From Thermohahella caldifontis (lineage in GTDB: Bacteria; Pseudomonadota; Gammaproteobacteria; Pseudomonadales; Oleiphilaceae), in contig NZ_CP154858.1 in assembly GCF_041153465.1 (NCBI RefSeq), positions 1,550,001 through 1,614,000 of the forward strand: a DNA stretch of 64,000 nt, given 5' to 3'. Each line of letters starts with the position of its first letter. Positions within the stretch are counted from its first letter, which is position 1. Positions 51,946 through 62,356 of this stretch are shown here, one piece after another. Position numbers and translations under genes: made by a program. The notes under the pieces are model-generated. The model searched no databases. It saw only the letters and a program-made list of their open reading frames with translations, and had not been told where the DNA came from.

Positions 51946-52190
51946 GTTTCTGGGATTACTTTCGCAACCGCAAGGAAACGTCGGCCTCCATTGCCAAGGA
52001 GCGGTTGCAGATCATCGTGGCGCACGAGCGCAACACCCGCAGCCAGCCGGATTACCTGCCCCAACTGCAGCAGGAACTGCTCCAGGTCATCAGCAAGTAC
52101 GTGGACATTGATCCCGAGGATGTTCAGGTTCAGCTCGACCACAACGATCACTGCGCCGTACTGGAGCTGAACATCACATTGCCCGAATAG
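51942..52190 (+). CDS. minE: Cell division topological specificity factor MinE
   Basis: An 82-residue protein that displaces MinC and stimulates MinD ATPase. The anti-MinCD segment (KERLQIIVAHERNTRSQPDY, about residues 19-38) and the dimerisation domain (LLQVISKYVDIDPEDVQVQL) are intact. It overlaps minD, completing the minCDE operon. Its stop is one base from the stop of the convergent DUF2804 gene. Confidence 0.98.
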   Translation: MSFWDYFRNRKETSASIAKERLQIIVAHERNTRSQPDYLPQLQQELLQVISKYVDIDPEDVQVQLDHNDHCAVLELNITLPE

Positions 52191-52191
52191 C

Positions 52192-53193
52192 CTACCAGCG
52201 GGCGTAGTGATCTTCGGCAAACCCGCTCAGGGGACCGAATTCCAGTGTCCGGCCATCGTCCAGCACGAGACGGCCGGACCAGAATCCCCCCATCTGGGTG
52301 AAGTTCGACGCCAGCATCAGGGCGTCCACACGTTCATGCCTTGCACCCCGGGGTTCAAAGGTCAGCTCGACCCGCCCGTCTTCCGATCGCACCTGCCACG
52401 GACGCATCAGGTCATCCCGGTCAAAATAAAACAGTACGGGCGGCAGACGCTGAATCTGCCCGTCCACCCAGCAGGCATTCTCGGTGGTACCACTCTCGTT
52501 CATGCCGGTTGCCAGATTGAGCCCGAAGGCTTGCCCTGATTCCAGTACGCCGTTGATGCTGGCCCATTGCCAGACCGTCTCCCGGCGCATGAAGCCACCA
52601 CTCCAATCCAGACCGGCCCGCCAGGCGCGCGGATCCAGATCCAGGGACTGTCCATCCACCGACAAGTGACCCGAAACAGGCAGCCCGTTGCGTTTCTGGG
52701 TATAGGTCCAGCCATCATAGCCGGCTGGCGCACACACCCTCAGCGGCACCCCTTCCAGACCAATGGACACCTCGCCCCGGATACGGGGCGTCCGCACCTG
52801 AAGCATCAGTTCGTTGTCCCTGAGCGTTATCCTGATCTCACGGCCTGGAGCGCAGCCCACCGACTGCCCGGTATCCGGGGTTCGGGGCAAGTCAATGCCG
52901 GCGGCGCCCGGCGCAAGCCAGTTGTGTTCCGTCTTGTTTCCACCGGTCAACGGCAACGCATAGACAAAGGCATTGCCCACCCAGAACAGGTCAACCAGCG
53001 CCGCCCCCAGTACCCAGTCCGGCCCGGTGATGCCCACAAACTGAAACTGGTTGAAGGCCTGACGCCTGAACAGCCGGCTCCTGCGGTGCCCCATGGGCGA
53101 ACGCAGGCTGGCATCCATGAAGTTGACACAGGAAACGGGCTCATCCAGCCAGCCCAGGCGGGGCCGGCCGTTTTCCACGAGAGGTCTGCTCAC
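52192..53193 (-). CDS. DUF2804 family protein
   Basis: A 333-residue protein of the DUF2804 family, a beta-rich lipocalin-like or hydroxyneurosporene-synthase-like fold with no established role. Typical features are the N-terminal FVGITGPDWVLGAALVDLFW, mid-protein DWSGGFMRRETVWQWASING, and C-terminal VDALMLASNFTQMGGFWSGR. No signal peptide is seen. It is tail to tail with minE and head to head with the START-domain gene. Confidence 0.8.
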   Translation of the reverse strand: MSRPLVENGRPRLGWLDEPVSCVNFMDASLRSPMGHRRSRLFRRQAFNQFQFVGITGPDWVLGAALVDLFWVGNAFVYALPLTGGNKTEHNWLAPGAAGIDLPRTPDTGQSVGCAPGREIRITLRDNELMLQVRTPRIRGEVSIGLEGVPLRVCAPAGYDGWTYTQKRNGLPVSGHLSVDGQSLDLDPRAWRAGLDWSGGFMRRETVWQWASINGVLESGQAFGLNLATGMNESGTTENACWVDGQIQRLPPVLFYFDRDDLMRPWQVRSEDGRVELTFEPRGARHERVDALMLASNFTQMGGFWSGRLVLDDGRTLEFGPLSGFAEDHYARW

Positions 53194-53269
53194 AACAGGT
53201 TCCTTCAGAAACGGTACTTTTCGACAGTTTTGTCCCGGCGGGTTTTGATAACATCCTGCCTCACCCTTA

Positions 53270-53980
53270 ATGGACCGTCAACCAACAGGTACGTTTGTGC
53301 AATTATTTTTCCGAATTTCGTTTCTGATACTGTTCTGGGCCAACAGTGCGCTGGCCGCCGATATTCCGCTTGAGGCGGAGGACTGGACGCTGGCCACCGA
53401 ACAGGATGGCATCATCCTCTATACCCGTCCCCAGCCGGACTCTTCCTACAAGGCCTTCAAGGCTGTCACCGTTCTGGACGCGCCTCTGAATGATGTGCTG
53501 GCGGTGATGGCGGATCCGCAATCCTGCCTGGCCTGGGTCAAGGGCTGCATTCATGTCGAAGGCTTTGACGAGCGCAGCTTCAACGACCGCTATGCCTATT
53601 CGGTCAATGACATGCCCTGGCCGGTGAAGGACCGGGACTACGTGATCCACATTGTCACCACGGCCCGGGAGATCCCCGGCACAGTGGTCATGCACATGAC
53701 TGCCGCACCGGAGAAACGGCCGGTTTCAGCCGACCTTGTGCGTGTCACCGTGACCCAGACCCATTACTACTTCACCCCCACGGAAGACGGTCGCACCCGC
53801 ATGGTCTGGCTTCAGCATGCCGAACCGGGCGGTGTGTTGCCCGCCTGGCTGGTCAATGCGTTGATTGTGGACATCCCGGTCGAGTCCATCAGGGCCTTGC
53901 AGAAGGTCGTGAAACAGCCCCGCTACCAGGGCTATCATCTGATTTACAGGGATGGCGAACTGGTGGGGGTGTCCCGCTGA
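53270..53980 (+). CDS. Exported START-domain protein
   Basis: A 236-residue protein with an N-terminal signal peptide (LFFRISFLILFWANSALAAD) followed by a START/lipid-transfer fold (about residues 40-225): DWTLATEQDGIILYTRPQPD, then VMADPQSCLAWVKGCIHVEG, and WPVKDRDYVIHIVTTAREIP. START domains bind lipids in a deep cavity; bacterial secreted members are poorly studied. A GTG at 53297 preceded by AGGT is an alternative start giving a compact signal peptide. Its 3' end overlaps the convergent CBS gene by 37 bases. Confidence 0.85.
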   Translation: MDRQPTGTFVQLFFRISFLILFWANSALAADIPLEAEDWTLATEQDGIILYTRPQPDSSYKAFKAVTVLDAPLNDVLAVMADPQSCLAWVKGCIHVEGFDERSFNDRYAYSVNDMPWPVKDRDYVIHIVTTAREIPGTVVMHMTAAPEKRPVSADLVRVTVTQTHYYFTPTEDGRTRMVWLQHAEPGGVLPAWLVNALIVDIPVESIRALQKVVKQPRYQGYHLIYRDGELVGVSR

Positions 53981-54468
53981 GACGTACCGGCATCCAGCTC
54001 GCCACTCACCACCTTCAGCATGTCGAAGGTGGTGATGATCCCGGTGAGCTTGCCATCCCGGCGAACAAATACCCGGTGCAGATGCTCCTCCATCATCAGG
54101 CGCGCCACCTGCCGGACGCTGTCGTTTTCATCCACGGAAAAGAGAATCGGACACATGATATCGGAGACCTCAACCGGTACCCGCTGCATTTCCTCAAAGA
54201 TGAACTGTTTCAGACGCCGCGCTTCCTGACGCTCTTCTTCAGTCATGTCCGTCTCGGGTGAACGCTCCACCGTATTCCAGTGGAAATCTGCGATATCGGT
54301 GAGCGTCGCAATCCCGATCACCTCACCCGAATCATCCACAACCGGACTGCCGCTGATGCCATTTTCACTGAGAAACGCAGCAAAACGCTGCAGTGTCCAG
54401 TGCTGGGGCACGCTCTTGATGTGGGGCGTCATGATATCGCGCGCCTTGAGCCTGTCTGCCAGTTCCAT
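53944..54468 (-). CDS. CBS-domain pair protein
   Basis: A 174-residue cytoplasmic protein formed of two CBS motifs: LKARDIMTPHIKSVPQHWTL with GISGSPVVDDSGEVIGIATL, then VSDIMCPILFSVDENDSVRQ with LHRVFVRRDGKLTGIITTFD. Such pairs bind adenine nucleotides or S-adenosylmethionine and regulate partner proteins. No partner domain is fused and no obvious partner is adjacent. AGGAG precedes the ATG. Confidence 0.9.
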   Translation of the reverse strand: MELADRLKARDIMTPHIKSVPQHWTLQRFAAFLSENGISGSPVVDDSGEVIGIATLTDIADFHWNTVERSPETDMTEEERQEARRLKQFIFEEMQRVPVEVSDIMCPILFSVDENDSVRQVARLMMEEHLHRVFVRRDGKLTGIITTFDMLKVVSGELDAGTSQRDTPTSSPSL

Positions 54469-54805
54469 ACTTCATCTCCTGAACCTTCGCCCCATAGTGT
54501 GATGGGTTTGTATCCGTTTTTGAAGTCCCCGAACGGGCTAAATCCTGTTTGATGCTGCAACCTGACCCTCTGCTTTCCTGCCCCATTGCACGGAGCGCCC
54601 GGATATCCGCGCGTATCCGGCTTCGCCGTCAACACATGAAGGAATCATTCGGGCTTCGGTCACGTTCCGGGTGAGCGCCCCCTGCTGATGGCGGATTCAG
54701 GGCAATGCGTACTGGTTCACAGACAGGAAAAGGCAACCGAGGCGACAAACTGCCCGCTTCACGCTATGATTCCGACATGACTCCCTTGCACATGGACTGA
54801 AGAGC
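54469..54805. other. Intergenic region between CBS and DUF4124 genes
   Basis: No supported gene is seen. It holds an inverted repeat CCGGATA/TATCCGG with an 8-base loop (54599-54620) and a candidate plus-strand promoter close to the DUF4124 gene. Confidence 0.6.
54742..54770 (+). promoter_or_regulatory. Candidate promoter of the DUF4124 gene
   Basis: GCGACA (54742-54747), 17 bases, then TATGAT (54765-54770), 35 bases upstream of the ATG. The -10 matches five of six and the -35 four of six consensus bases. Confidence 0.5.
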
Positions 54806-55261
54806 ATGAACAGATACACCCTCTGCGCATCCGCGCTCATTCTGGCCCTGGCCACCACAACCGCCCAGGCCGGAAAAGTCTACAAGTGGACGGATGAACA
54901 GGGCGTGGTGCACTACACGGATCAGCCTCCGGCCAGCGCCACGTCGGTCAAGGAAATGGACATTGCCGAACCCCGCTACACGCCGTTACCGAAGTCGTCC
55001 CCAGAGACCGGGAACAGGGACGCCGATACTCAGAAGGAAATAGATAAAGTCCGTGCCCAGCAGCAGGCAGAAAATGCGCAGGTGGAAAAACTGCGCAAGG
55101 AGCGCTGCGAGGCGGCACGCAAGAATCTGGACATTCTCAATACCACCACGCGCGTCCGTATTGAGGACAATGGCAAGAGCCGCTTCCTGACGCCGGAAGA
55201 AATCGTCGAACGCAAGCAACGTTATCAGGATATTGTCAACGCGGAGTGTCAGGACAACTGA
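54806..55261 (+). CDS. DUF4124 domain exported protein
   Basis: A 151-residue protein. The signal peptide MNRYTLCASALILALATTTA ends near TAQA-G and leads straight into a DUF4124 domain (KVYKWTDEQGVVHYTDQPPA), a small beta-domain frequent in gammaproteobacterial periplasmic proteins. A helical, charged region with probable coiled coil follows (DKVRAQQQAENAQVEKLRKE) and ends in a short tail with two cysteines. Function is unknown. It is monocistronic and converges on clpB. Confidence 0.88.
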   Translation: MNRYTLCASALILALATTTAQAGKVYKWTDEQGVVHYTDQPPASATSVKEMDIAEPRYTPLPKSSPETGNRDADTQKEIDKVRAQQQAENAQVEKLRKERCEAARKNLDILNTTTRVRIEDNGKSRFLTPEEIVERKQRYQDIVNAECQDN

Positions 55262-55309
55262 CAATGGACAGCGATCCGGAAATCGTTTCCGGCAGCCTGT
55301 TGCGGACAT

Positions 55310-55336
55310 AAAAAAAGGGCGGCTCAAGGCCGCCCT
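55310..55336 (-). terminator. Rho-independent terminator of clpB
   Basis: AGGGCGGC (55316-55323) and GCCGCCCT (55329-55336) form an eight-pair GC stem with a five-base loop; on the minus strand a run of T follows (55310-55315). It lies 14 bases after the clpB stop. Confidence 0.93.
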
Positions 55337-55350
55337 GAGAGTGCAGCGTT

Positions 55351-57933
<2,583 letters not shown>

Positions 57934-57968
57934 ACCCGCTCCTGAAGTGTTTTTCCTCAATCTGACAC

Positions 57969-57999
57969 TTTATCTGAGGGCAAATGAGGTAACTTCAAG
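57969..57999 (-). promoter_or_regulatory. Candidate sigma-32 promoter of clpB
   Basis: On the minus strand CTTGAA (57994-57999) is followed after 13 bases by CCCTCAGATAAA (57969-57980). The -35 matches the sigma-32 core exactly; the -10 matches the CCCCATNTA type only partly. It lies about 40-60 bases upstream of clpB. Confidence 0.5.
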
Positions 58000-58014
58000 A
58001 CAAACGGGCAGAAT

Positions 58015-58764
58015 TTATGGCTGATTTCGCCAAATCAGTGTCGCCATTCGCCCGCATGGTGCCTGACGACGATGAGAGAAGAATCGGGAATCAGACCAGG
58101 TACACCAACCCCCGCCGCTGATCTGCGACACCCCCGCATGCTGCAACCGCAGACGTGCCAGCTTATACAGGTCGGCAAGCCAGCGCCCGGCCGGTGAGGG
58201 ACTGAACGCTGTCTCCGCTTCCGGCTGTGCACGGAGAAAGGCATCGCGCACTTCCTCGCCCACCTCGAAGGCCTCCGGGCCAATCGCCGGCCCCAGCCAG
58301 GCCAGAACCGATGACCGGACCGCACCTTTCCCGGCCAGCGCATCCAGTGTGGCCTCCAGTACACCCGACACCAGTCCGCGCCAGCCCGCATGGGCTGCGG
58401 CCACATGCCGGCCATCCGCCGTACAGAACAGCACCGGCAGACAATCGGCCGTCATCACGACGGCCACCCGCCCGGGCTGTCCCGTCACCGCAGCGTCCGC
58501 ATCCGGAATCACACCCGGCGGAAGCCTGTCGAGATCCGCCACAGCGGTGCCGTGCACCTGATTGAGCCAGCCGAAAGCAGAAGGCGATAGCCCCGCCCAA
58601 GCGGCCAGTCGGCGACGGTTCTCGGCCACCGCGTCCGGGTCATCCCCCACGTGGGTCCCCAGATTCAGGCTCGCCCAGGGGCCCTGACTGACACCTCCGG
58701 CTACCGTGGTGGTCAGGGCTCGCACGCCGGCAGGCGCGGGCCAGTCTGCTTCAATGATCTGCAT
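58015..58764 (-). CDS. pgeF: Purine nucleoside phosphorylase-like laccase-domain protein PgeF/YfiH
   Basis: A 249-residue member of the YfiH (multicopper-oxidase-like, DUF152) family, linked to peptidoglycan editing and purine nucleoside cleavage. Metal-ligand motifs are seen as FGWLNQVHGTAVADLD, then VVMTADCLPVLFCTADG and VAAAHAGWRGLVSGVLEATL. The ATG at 58764 lies inside the rluD 3' end (14-base overlap), giving the conserved rluD-pgeF-clpB order. Upstream codons to 58920 lack family resemblance. Confidence 0.94.
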   Translation of the reverse strand: MQIIEADWPAPAGVRALTTTVAGGVSQGPWASLNLGTHVGDDPDAVAENRRRLAAWAGLSPSAFGWLNQVHGTAVADLDRLPPGVIPDADAAVTGQPGRVAVVMTADCLPVLFCTADGRHVAAAHAGWRGLVSGVLEATLDALAGKGAVRSSVLAWLGPAIGPEAFEVGEEVRDAFLRAQPEAETAFSPSPAGRWLADLYKLARLRLQHAGVSQISGGGWCTWSDSRFFSHRRQAPCGRMATLIWRNQP

Positions 58765-59719
58765 GTTGCGCTGCCGTCCAGGTCCGAAGTGCCTCGCAGA
58801 GCTGTTCCAGATCTTCCGGAACCGGCGCCTGAAATTCCAGCGGCTCCCCGGTTTCGGGGTGGTCCAGATGCAGCCAGTGGGCATGCAGCGCCTGACGACG
58901 AAACTGACCCAGCATGTCAAGCAGTTCCGGCGTTGCGCCTTTGGGCAACCGGGGCCGGCCAGCGTAAAGGCTGTCGCCCACCAGCGGGTAGCCGATGTGG
59001 CTCAGGTGGACGCGAATCTGATGGGTACGACCACTTTCCAGCTGACAGTCCACCCGGGTAAACCCCGCATAGCGCTCGGCAATCCGGTAATGGGTCACCG
59101 CCGGCTTGCCATCCGGCACCACCGCCATGCGTGTCCGCTGCTGCGGATGACGGCCGATGGGCGCATCCACCTGCCCGCCGCCGGTCATTTCACCATGGAC
59201 AACCGCCACATACTCCCGTCCCATGGTCCGATCCTGCAGTTGCGCCACCAGGGACGCGTGGGCAATCAGACTCTTGGCCACCACCATGACCCCGGACGTA
59301 TCCTTGTCGAGGCGATGAACAATACCGGCCCGGGGCAGTCGTGATGCGCCCGGGTGATGCGCCAGCACCGCGTTTACCAGGGTGCCGCGCATGTGACCCG
59401 GCGCGGGATGAACCACCAGCCCTGCCGGCTTGTTGATGACCAGGATGTGCTCATCTTCATGCAACACCTCCAGCGCCATGGGTTCCGGTGCCCAGTCACC
59501 CTGTTCGGGGAGGGTGACATCCAACTTCAGCCGGTCACCTTCCACCACCTTGTCCCGGGGCCGCGGCACCCGGCCATTGAGCGTAATGTCCCCGGCGCGG
59601 ATCCAGCTCTGGATCTGCGAACGGGAGTAGCCCTCCAGCAGCTCGGTCAGCACGCGGTCCAGCCGCTGCTCGCCCAGCTCCGCCGGAACAATGAATTCAG
59701 TTACCAAAGTTTCAGTCAT
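58751..59719 (-). CDS. rluD: 23S rRNA pseudouridine(1911/1915/1917) synthase RluD
   Basis: A 322-residue pseudouridine synthase acting on helix 69 of 23S rRNA. An S4-like RNA-binding domain (LDRVLTELLEGYSRSQIQSW, residues 19-38) precedes the catalytic domain with the HRLDKDTSGVMVVAKS motif containing the catalytic Asp. The C-terminal GRTHQIRVHLSHIGYPLVGD is typical. It is divergent from bamD, as in E. coli and Pseudomonas. Confidence 0.97.
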   Translation of the reverse strand: MTETLVTEFIVPAELGEQRLDRVLTELLEGYSRSQIQSWIRAGDITLNGRVPRPRDKVVEGDRLKLDVTLPEQGDWAPEPMALEVLHEDEHILVINKPAGLVVHPAPGHMRGTLVNAVLAHHPGASRLPRAGIVHRLDKDTSGVMVVAKSLIAHASLVAQLQDRTMGREYVAVVHGEMTGGGQVDAPIGRHPQQRTRMAVVPDGKPAVTHYRIAERYAGFTRVDCQLESGRTHQIRVHLSHIGYPLVGDSLYAGRPRLPKGATPELLDMLGQFRRQALHAHWLHLDHPETGEPLEFQAPVPEDLEQLCEALRTWTAAQHADH

Positions 59720-59818
59720 GCGTATGCCAGATCAGATGATTTGTACCGTGATTCTGTGGAATAATACCCAGCCCCGGATTTGCGTCCAGCATACACCAAA
59801 GCGGAAAAAAAAGCGTTT

Positions 59819-60697
59819 ATGTCCAGACACCCCTTACTCCTGTTATGGCTCACCGGACTTCTGGTTCTGGGTGGCTGTGCCAGCCAGGAAGAAAAGATCC
59901 TTTCGGATCGTGAATATTACGAAAAGGCCAAGACGGCCATGGATACCCGGAACTTTCTGGAAGCTGCCAGGTATCTGGAGGCTCTGGAAACCTACCATCC
60001 CTTCGGCCGCTATGCGGAACAGGCTCAACTGGATCTGATTTACGCCAAGTACAATTCCCTGGATCTGCCCGGTGCGTCGCTGGCCGCGGATCGTTTCATC
60101 CGCCTGCACCCGGACAGCCCGCACGTGGATTACGCCTATTACGTGAAGGGCCTGGCCGCCTATTACGAGAATGTCTCGCTCGGTCAGCGCATCTTCCCGG
60201 TTGACGTGTCCAGGCGGGATCCCGGCAGTGCAAGGGAAGCCTTTACCCTCTTCTCGGAACTGGTGACCCGCTTTCCGAAAAGCGCCTATGCACCCGATGC
60301 CCGTCAGCGCATGCAATACATCAAGAACCGGATGGCAGCGTACGAGCTTGCTGCCGCTCGCTACTATATCCGCCGCGAAGCCTTCCTGGCCGCAGCGGAG
60401 CGTGGGAAGTATGTCGTGGAGCACTTCCCGGGCACACCTGCGGTACCGGATGCACTGGCCATCATGGTGGAGTGTTACAGAAAGCTCGGCATGGAGGAGC
60501 AGGCAACGGATGCACTGGCCGTGCTTGCGGGCAACTTCCCCAACCACCGGTCGCTGAATGCCGACCTCAGCTTCCGCGGCGGAGAGATCAAGCCCCCCGA
60601 CGCAGCCTGCTCTCCATCATCAGCACCTCGCCCTGGTCGGAGTGACCGGGCGAGCCCCCGTCAGTCCCCCAGCGCCCAGCCTGAGGTGATCGGATAG
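59819..60697 (+). CDS. bamD: Outer membrane assembly lipoprotein BamD, 3' end probably frameshifted
   Basis: A 292-residue lipoprotein of the BAM complex. The signal peptide ends in the lipobox LGGC (MSRHPLLLLWLTGLLVLGGC), followed by five TPR-like repeats (YYEKAKTAMDTRNFLEAARY, then ETYHPFGRYAEQAQLDLIYA and ALAIMVECYRKLGMEEQATD). The last 35 residues (ACSPSSAPRPGRSDRASPRQ and onward) look like out-of-frame sequence and overlap nadE by 37 bases. One extra C in the C6 run at 60593-60598 would give an ending RRSLLSIISTSPWSE and a stop at 60643-60645, clear of nadE, for a 275-residue protein. Confidence 0.92.
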   Translation: MSRHPLLLLWLTGLLVLGGCASQEEKILSDREYYEKAKTAMDTRNFLEAARYLEALETYHPFGRYAEQAQLDLIYAKYNSLDLPGASLAADRFIRLHPDSPHVDYAYYVKGLAAYYENVSLGQRIFPVDVSRRDPGSAREAFTLFSELVTRFPKSAYAPDARQRMQYIKNRMAAYELAAARYYIRREAFLAAAERGKYVVEHFPGTPAVPDALAIMVECYRKLGMEEQATDALAVLAGNFPNHRSLNADLSFRGGEIKPPDAACSPSSAPRPGRSDRASPRQSPSAQPEVIG

Positions 60698-62292
60698 CGG
60701 CGGTCGCGCCCGAAGCCCCTGGCCGTGATCCGCACGCCAATGGGTGCCTGACGACGCTTGTACTCGTTGATATCCACCAGGCGCAGCACGCGGTGCACCG
60801 TTTCCGGACTGAAGCCGGCGGCGATGATATCCTCGGCGCTGTCATCATGCTCGATGTAGCGCTCCAGTATGGCATCCAGTTCGCCATAATCGGGCAGGCT
60901 GTCCTGATCCTTCTGATCCGGCCGCAGCTCTGCTGACGGCGGCCGCACAATCACCCGCTCCGGAATCACCTCCCCGTCCGAATTGCGGAAGCGGGCGAGC
61001 CGGTAGACCCGGGTCTTGTAGACATCCTTGAGCACATCGAAACCGCCGGCCATGTCGCCGTAGAGGGTCGAGTAACCCACAGCCATCTCGCTCTTGTTGC
61101 CCGTCGTGAGCACCAGCGCTCCGGTCTTGTTGGACAGGGCCATCAGCAGCACCCCCCGGATACGCGCCTGGATATTTTCTTCTGTGGTATCCGGTGCGGC
61201 GCCGTCAAACACCGGCGTCAGTGCATCCATGAATGCGTCATACATGGGCTCAATGGGGATGACGTCATAACGCACACCCAGCGTGCGTGCCTCCTTCTCC
61301 GCATCCTCCAGACTCATCTGCGAGGTATAGCGGAAGGGCATCATCACCGCCCGGACACGATGTGCGCCCAGCGCATCCACGGCAACGGCCAGTGTCAGCG
61401 CGCTGTCAATGCCGCCTGACAGGCCCAGCACCACCGACGGGAAACGGTTCTTGTTGACGTAATCCCGCACGCCGGTCACCAGCGCCTGATAAATGGATTC
61501 ATCCTCGTCCATCTGCTGATGGATGTCGCCCCTGAAGCGCAGCATGCCCTGTTCATCGGTCTGCACATGCAAAAGCACCAGCTCTTCATGAAACTGCGAC
61601 GCCATGGCACCCAGCCGGCCATCCGCATCCACGGCAAAGGATCCCCCGTCGAAAACCAGCTCGTCCTGCCCCCCCACCATGTTGACGTACACCACTGGCA
61701 CCCGATTTTCTTCAACCCGCTGCCGGACCACGTTCAGGCGTTCCTGTTGCTTGCCCACATGGAAAGGTGAGGCATTGATGTTGATGACCACATCGGCGCC
61801 GGCGAGCGCGGCAGAACGCACGGGCTCCTGTGCCCAGATATCCTCGCAGACCGTGAGCCCCAGCTTCAGACCCTTCCAGTCCACGACCACGGTTTCGTGG
61901 CCGGGGGCGAAATAACGCTTCTCGTCAAAAACCTGATAGTTGGGCAGCTGTTTCTTGCGATAACGGGCCTGAATGCGTCCACCGCTGATCAGTGCGCTGA
62001 CGTTATGGACCACGCCGTCTTCCACTTCCGGATAGCCCAGAATCACGTCAATCTCCGGCAGGGTTGCCATCAGCTGGCTGAGTGCGCGATCCACCCGCTT
62101 TTTCAGGCTCGGCCGCAATAACAGGTCTTCCGGCGGATAACCGGTGAGCGCCAGCTCGGGAAAGATGATCAGCTCGGCACCCAACTGGTGACAGGCACGA
62201 TCCGCTGCCTGCAGAATACGCTCCGCATTGCCGGGAATGTCTCCCACCAGAAAATCCAGCTGGGCCAGCACCCAGCGCCGTGATTGTGTCAT
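60661..62292 (-). CDS. nadE: Glutamine-dependent NAD+ synthetase
   Basis: A 543-residue enzyme performing the last step of NAD synthesis with glutamine as amide donor. The N-terminal nitrilase-type amidase domain has the triad Glu in IIFPELALTGYPPEDL, Lys in RYRKKQLPNYQVFDE and Cys in LGLTVCEDIWAQEP. The C-terminal synthetase domain has the P-loop VLGLSGGIDSALTLAVAVDA and LTTGNKSEMAVGYSTLYGDM. The ATG at 62292 follows GAGG; the frame is open to 62313. It converges on bamD. Confidence 0.97.
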   Translation of the reverse strand: MTQSRRWVLAQLDFLVGDIPGNAERILQAADRACHQLGAELIIFPELALTGYPPEDLLLRPSLKKRVDRALSQLMATLPEIDVILGYPEVEDGVVHNVSALISGGRIQARYRKKQLPNYQVFDEKRYFAPGHETVVVDWKGLKLGLTVCEDIWAQEPVRSAALAGADVVININASPFHVGKQQERLNVVRQRVEENRVPVVYVNMVGGQDELVFDGGSFAVDADGRLGAMASQFHEELVLLHVQTDEQGMLRFRGDIHQQMDEDESIYQALVTGVRDYVNKNRFPSVVLGLSGGIDSALTLAVAVDALGAHRVRAVMMPFRYTSQMSLEDAEKEARTLGVRYDVIPIEPMYDAFMDALTPVFDGAAPDTTEENIQARIRGVLLMALSNKTGALVLTTGNKSEMAVGYSTLYGDMAGGFDVLKDVYKTRVYRLARFRNSDGEVIPERVIVRPPSAELRPDQKDQDSLPDYGELDAILERYIEHDDSAEDIIAAGFSPETVHRVLRLVDINEYKRRQAPIGVRITARGFGRDRRYPITSGWALGD

Positions 62293-62356
62293 AGCAGCCT
62301 CGTTACGCAGCATTTGAGCTCCAGGATGAAGGCAGGCATTATACTGGTTTTATCCG

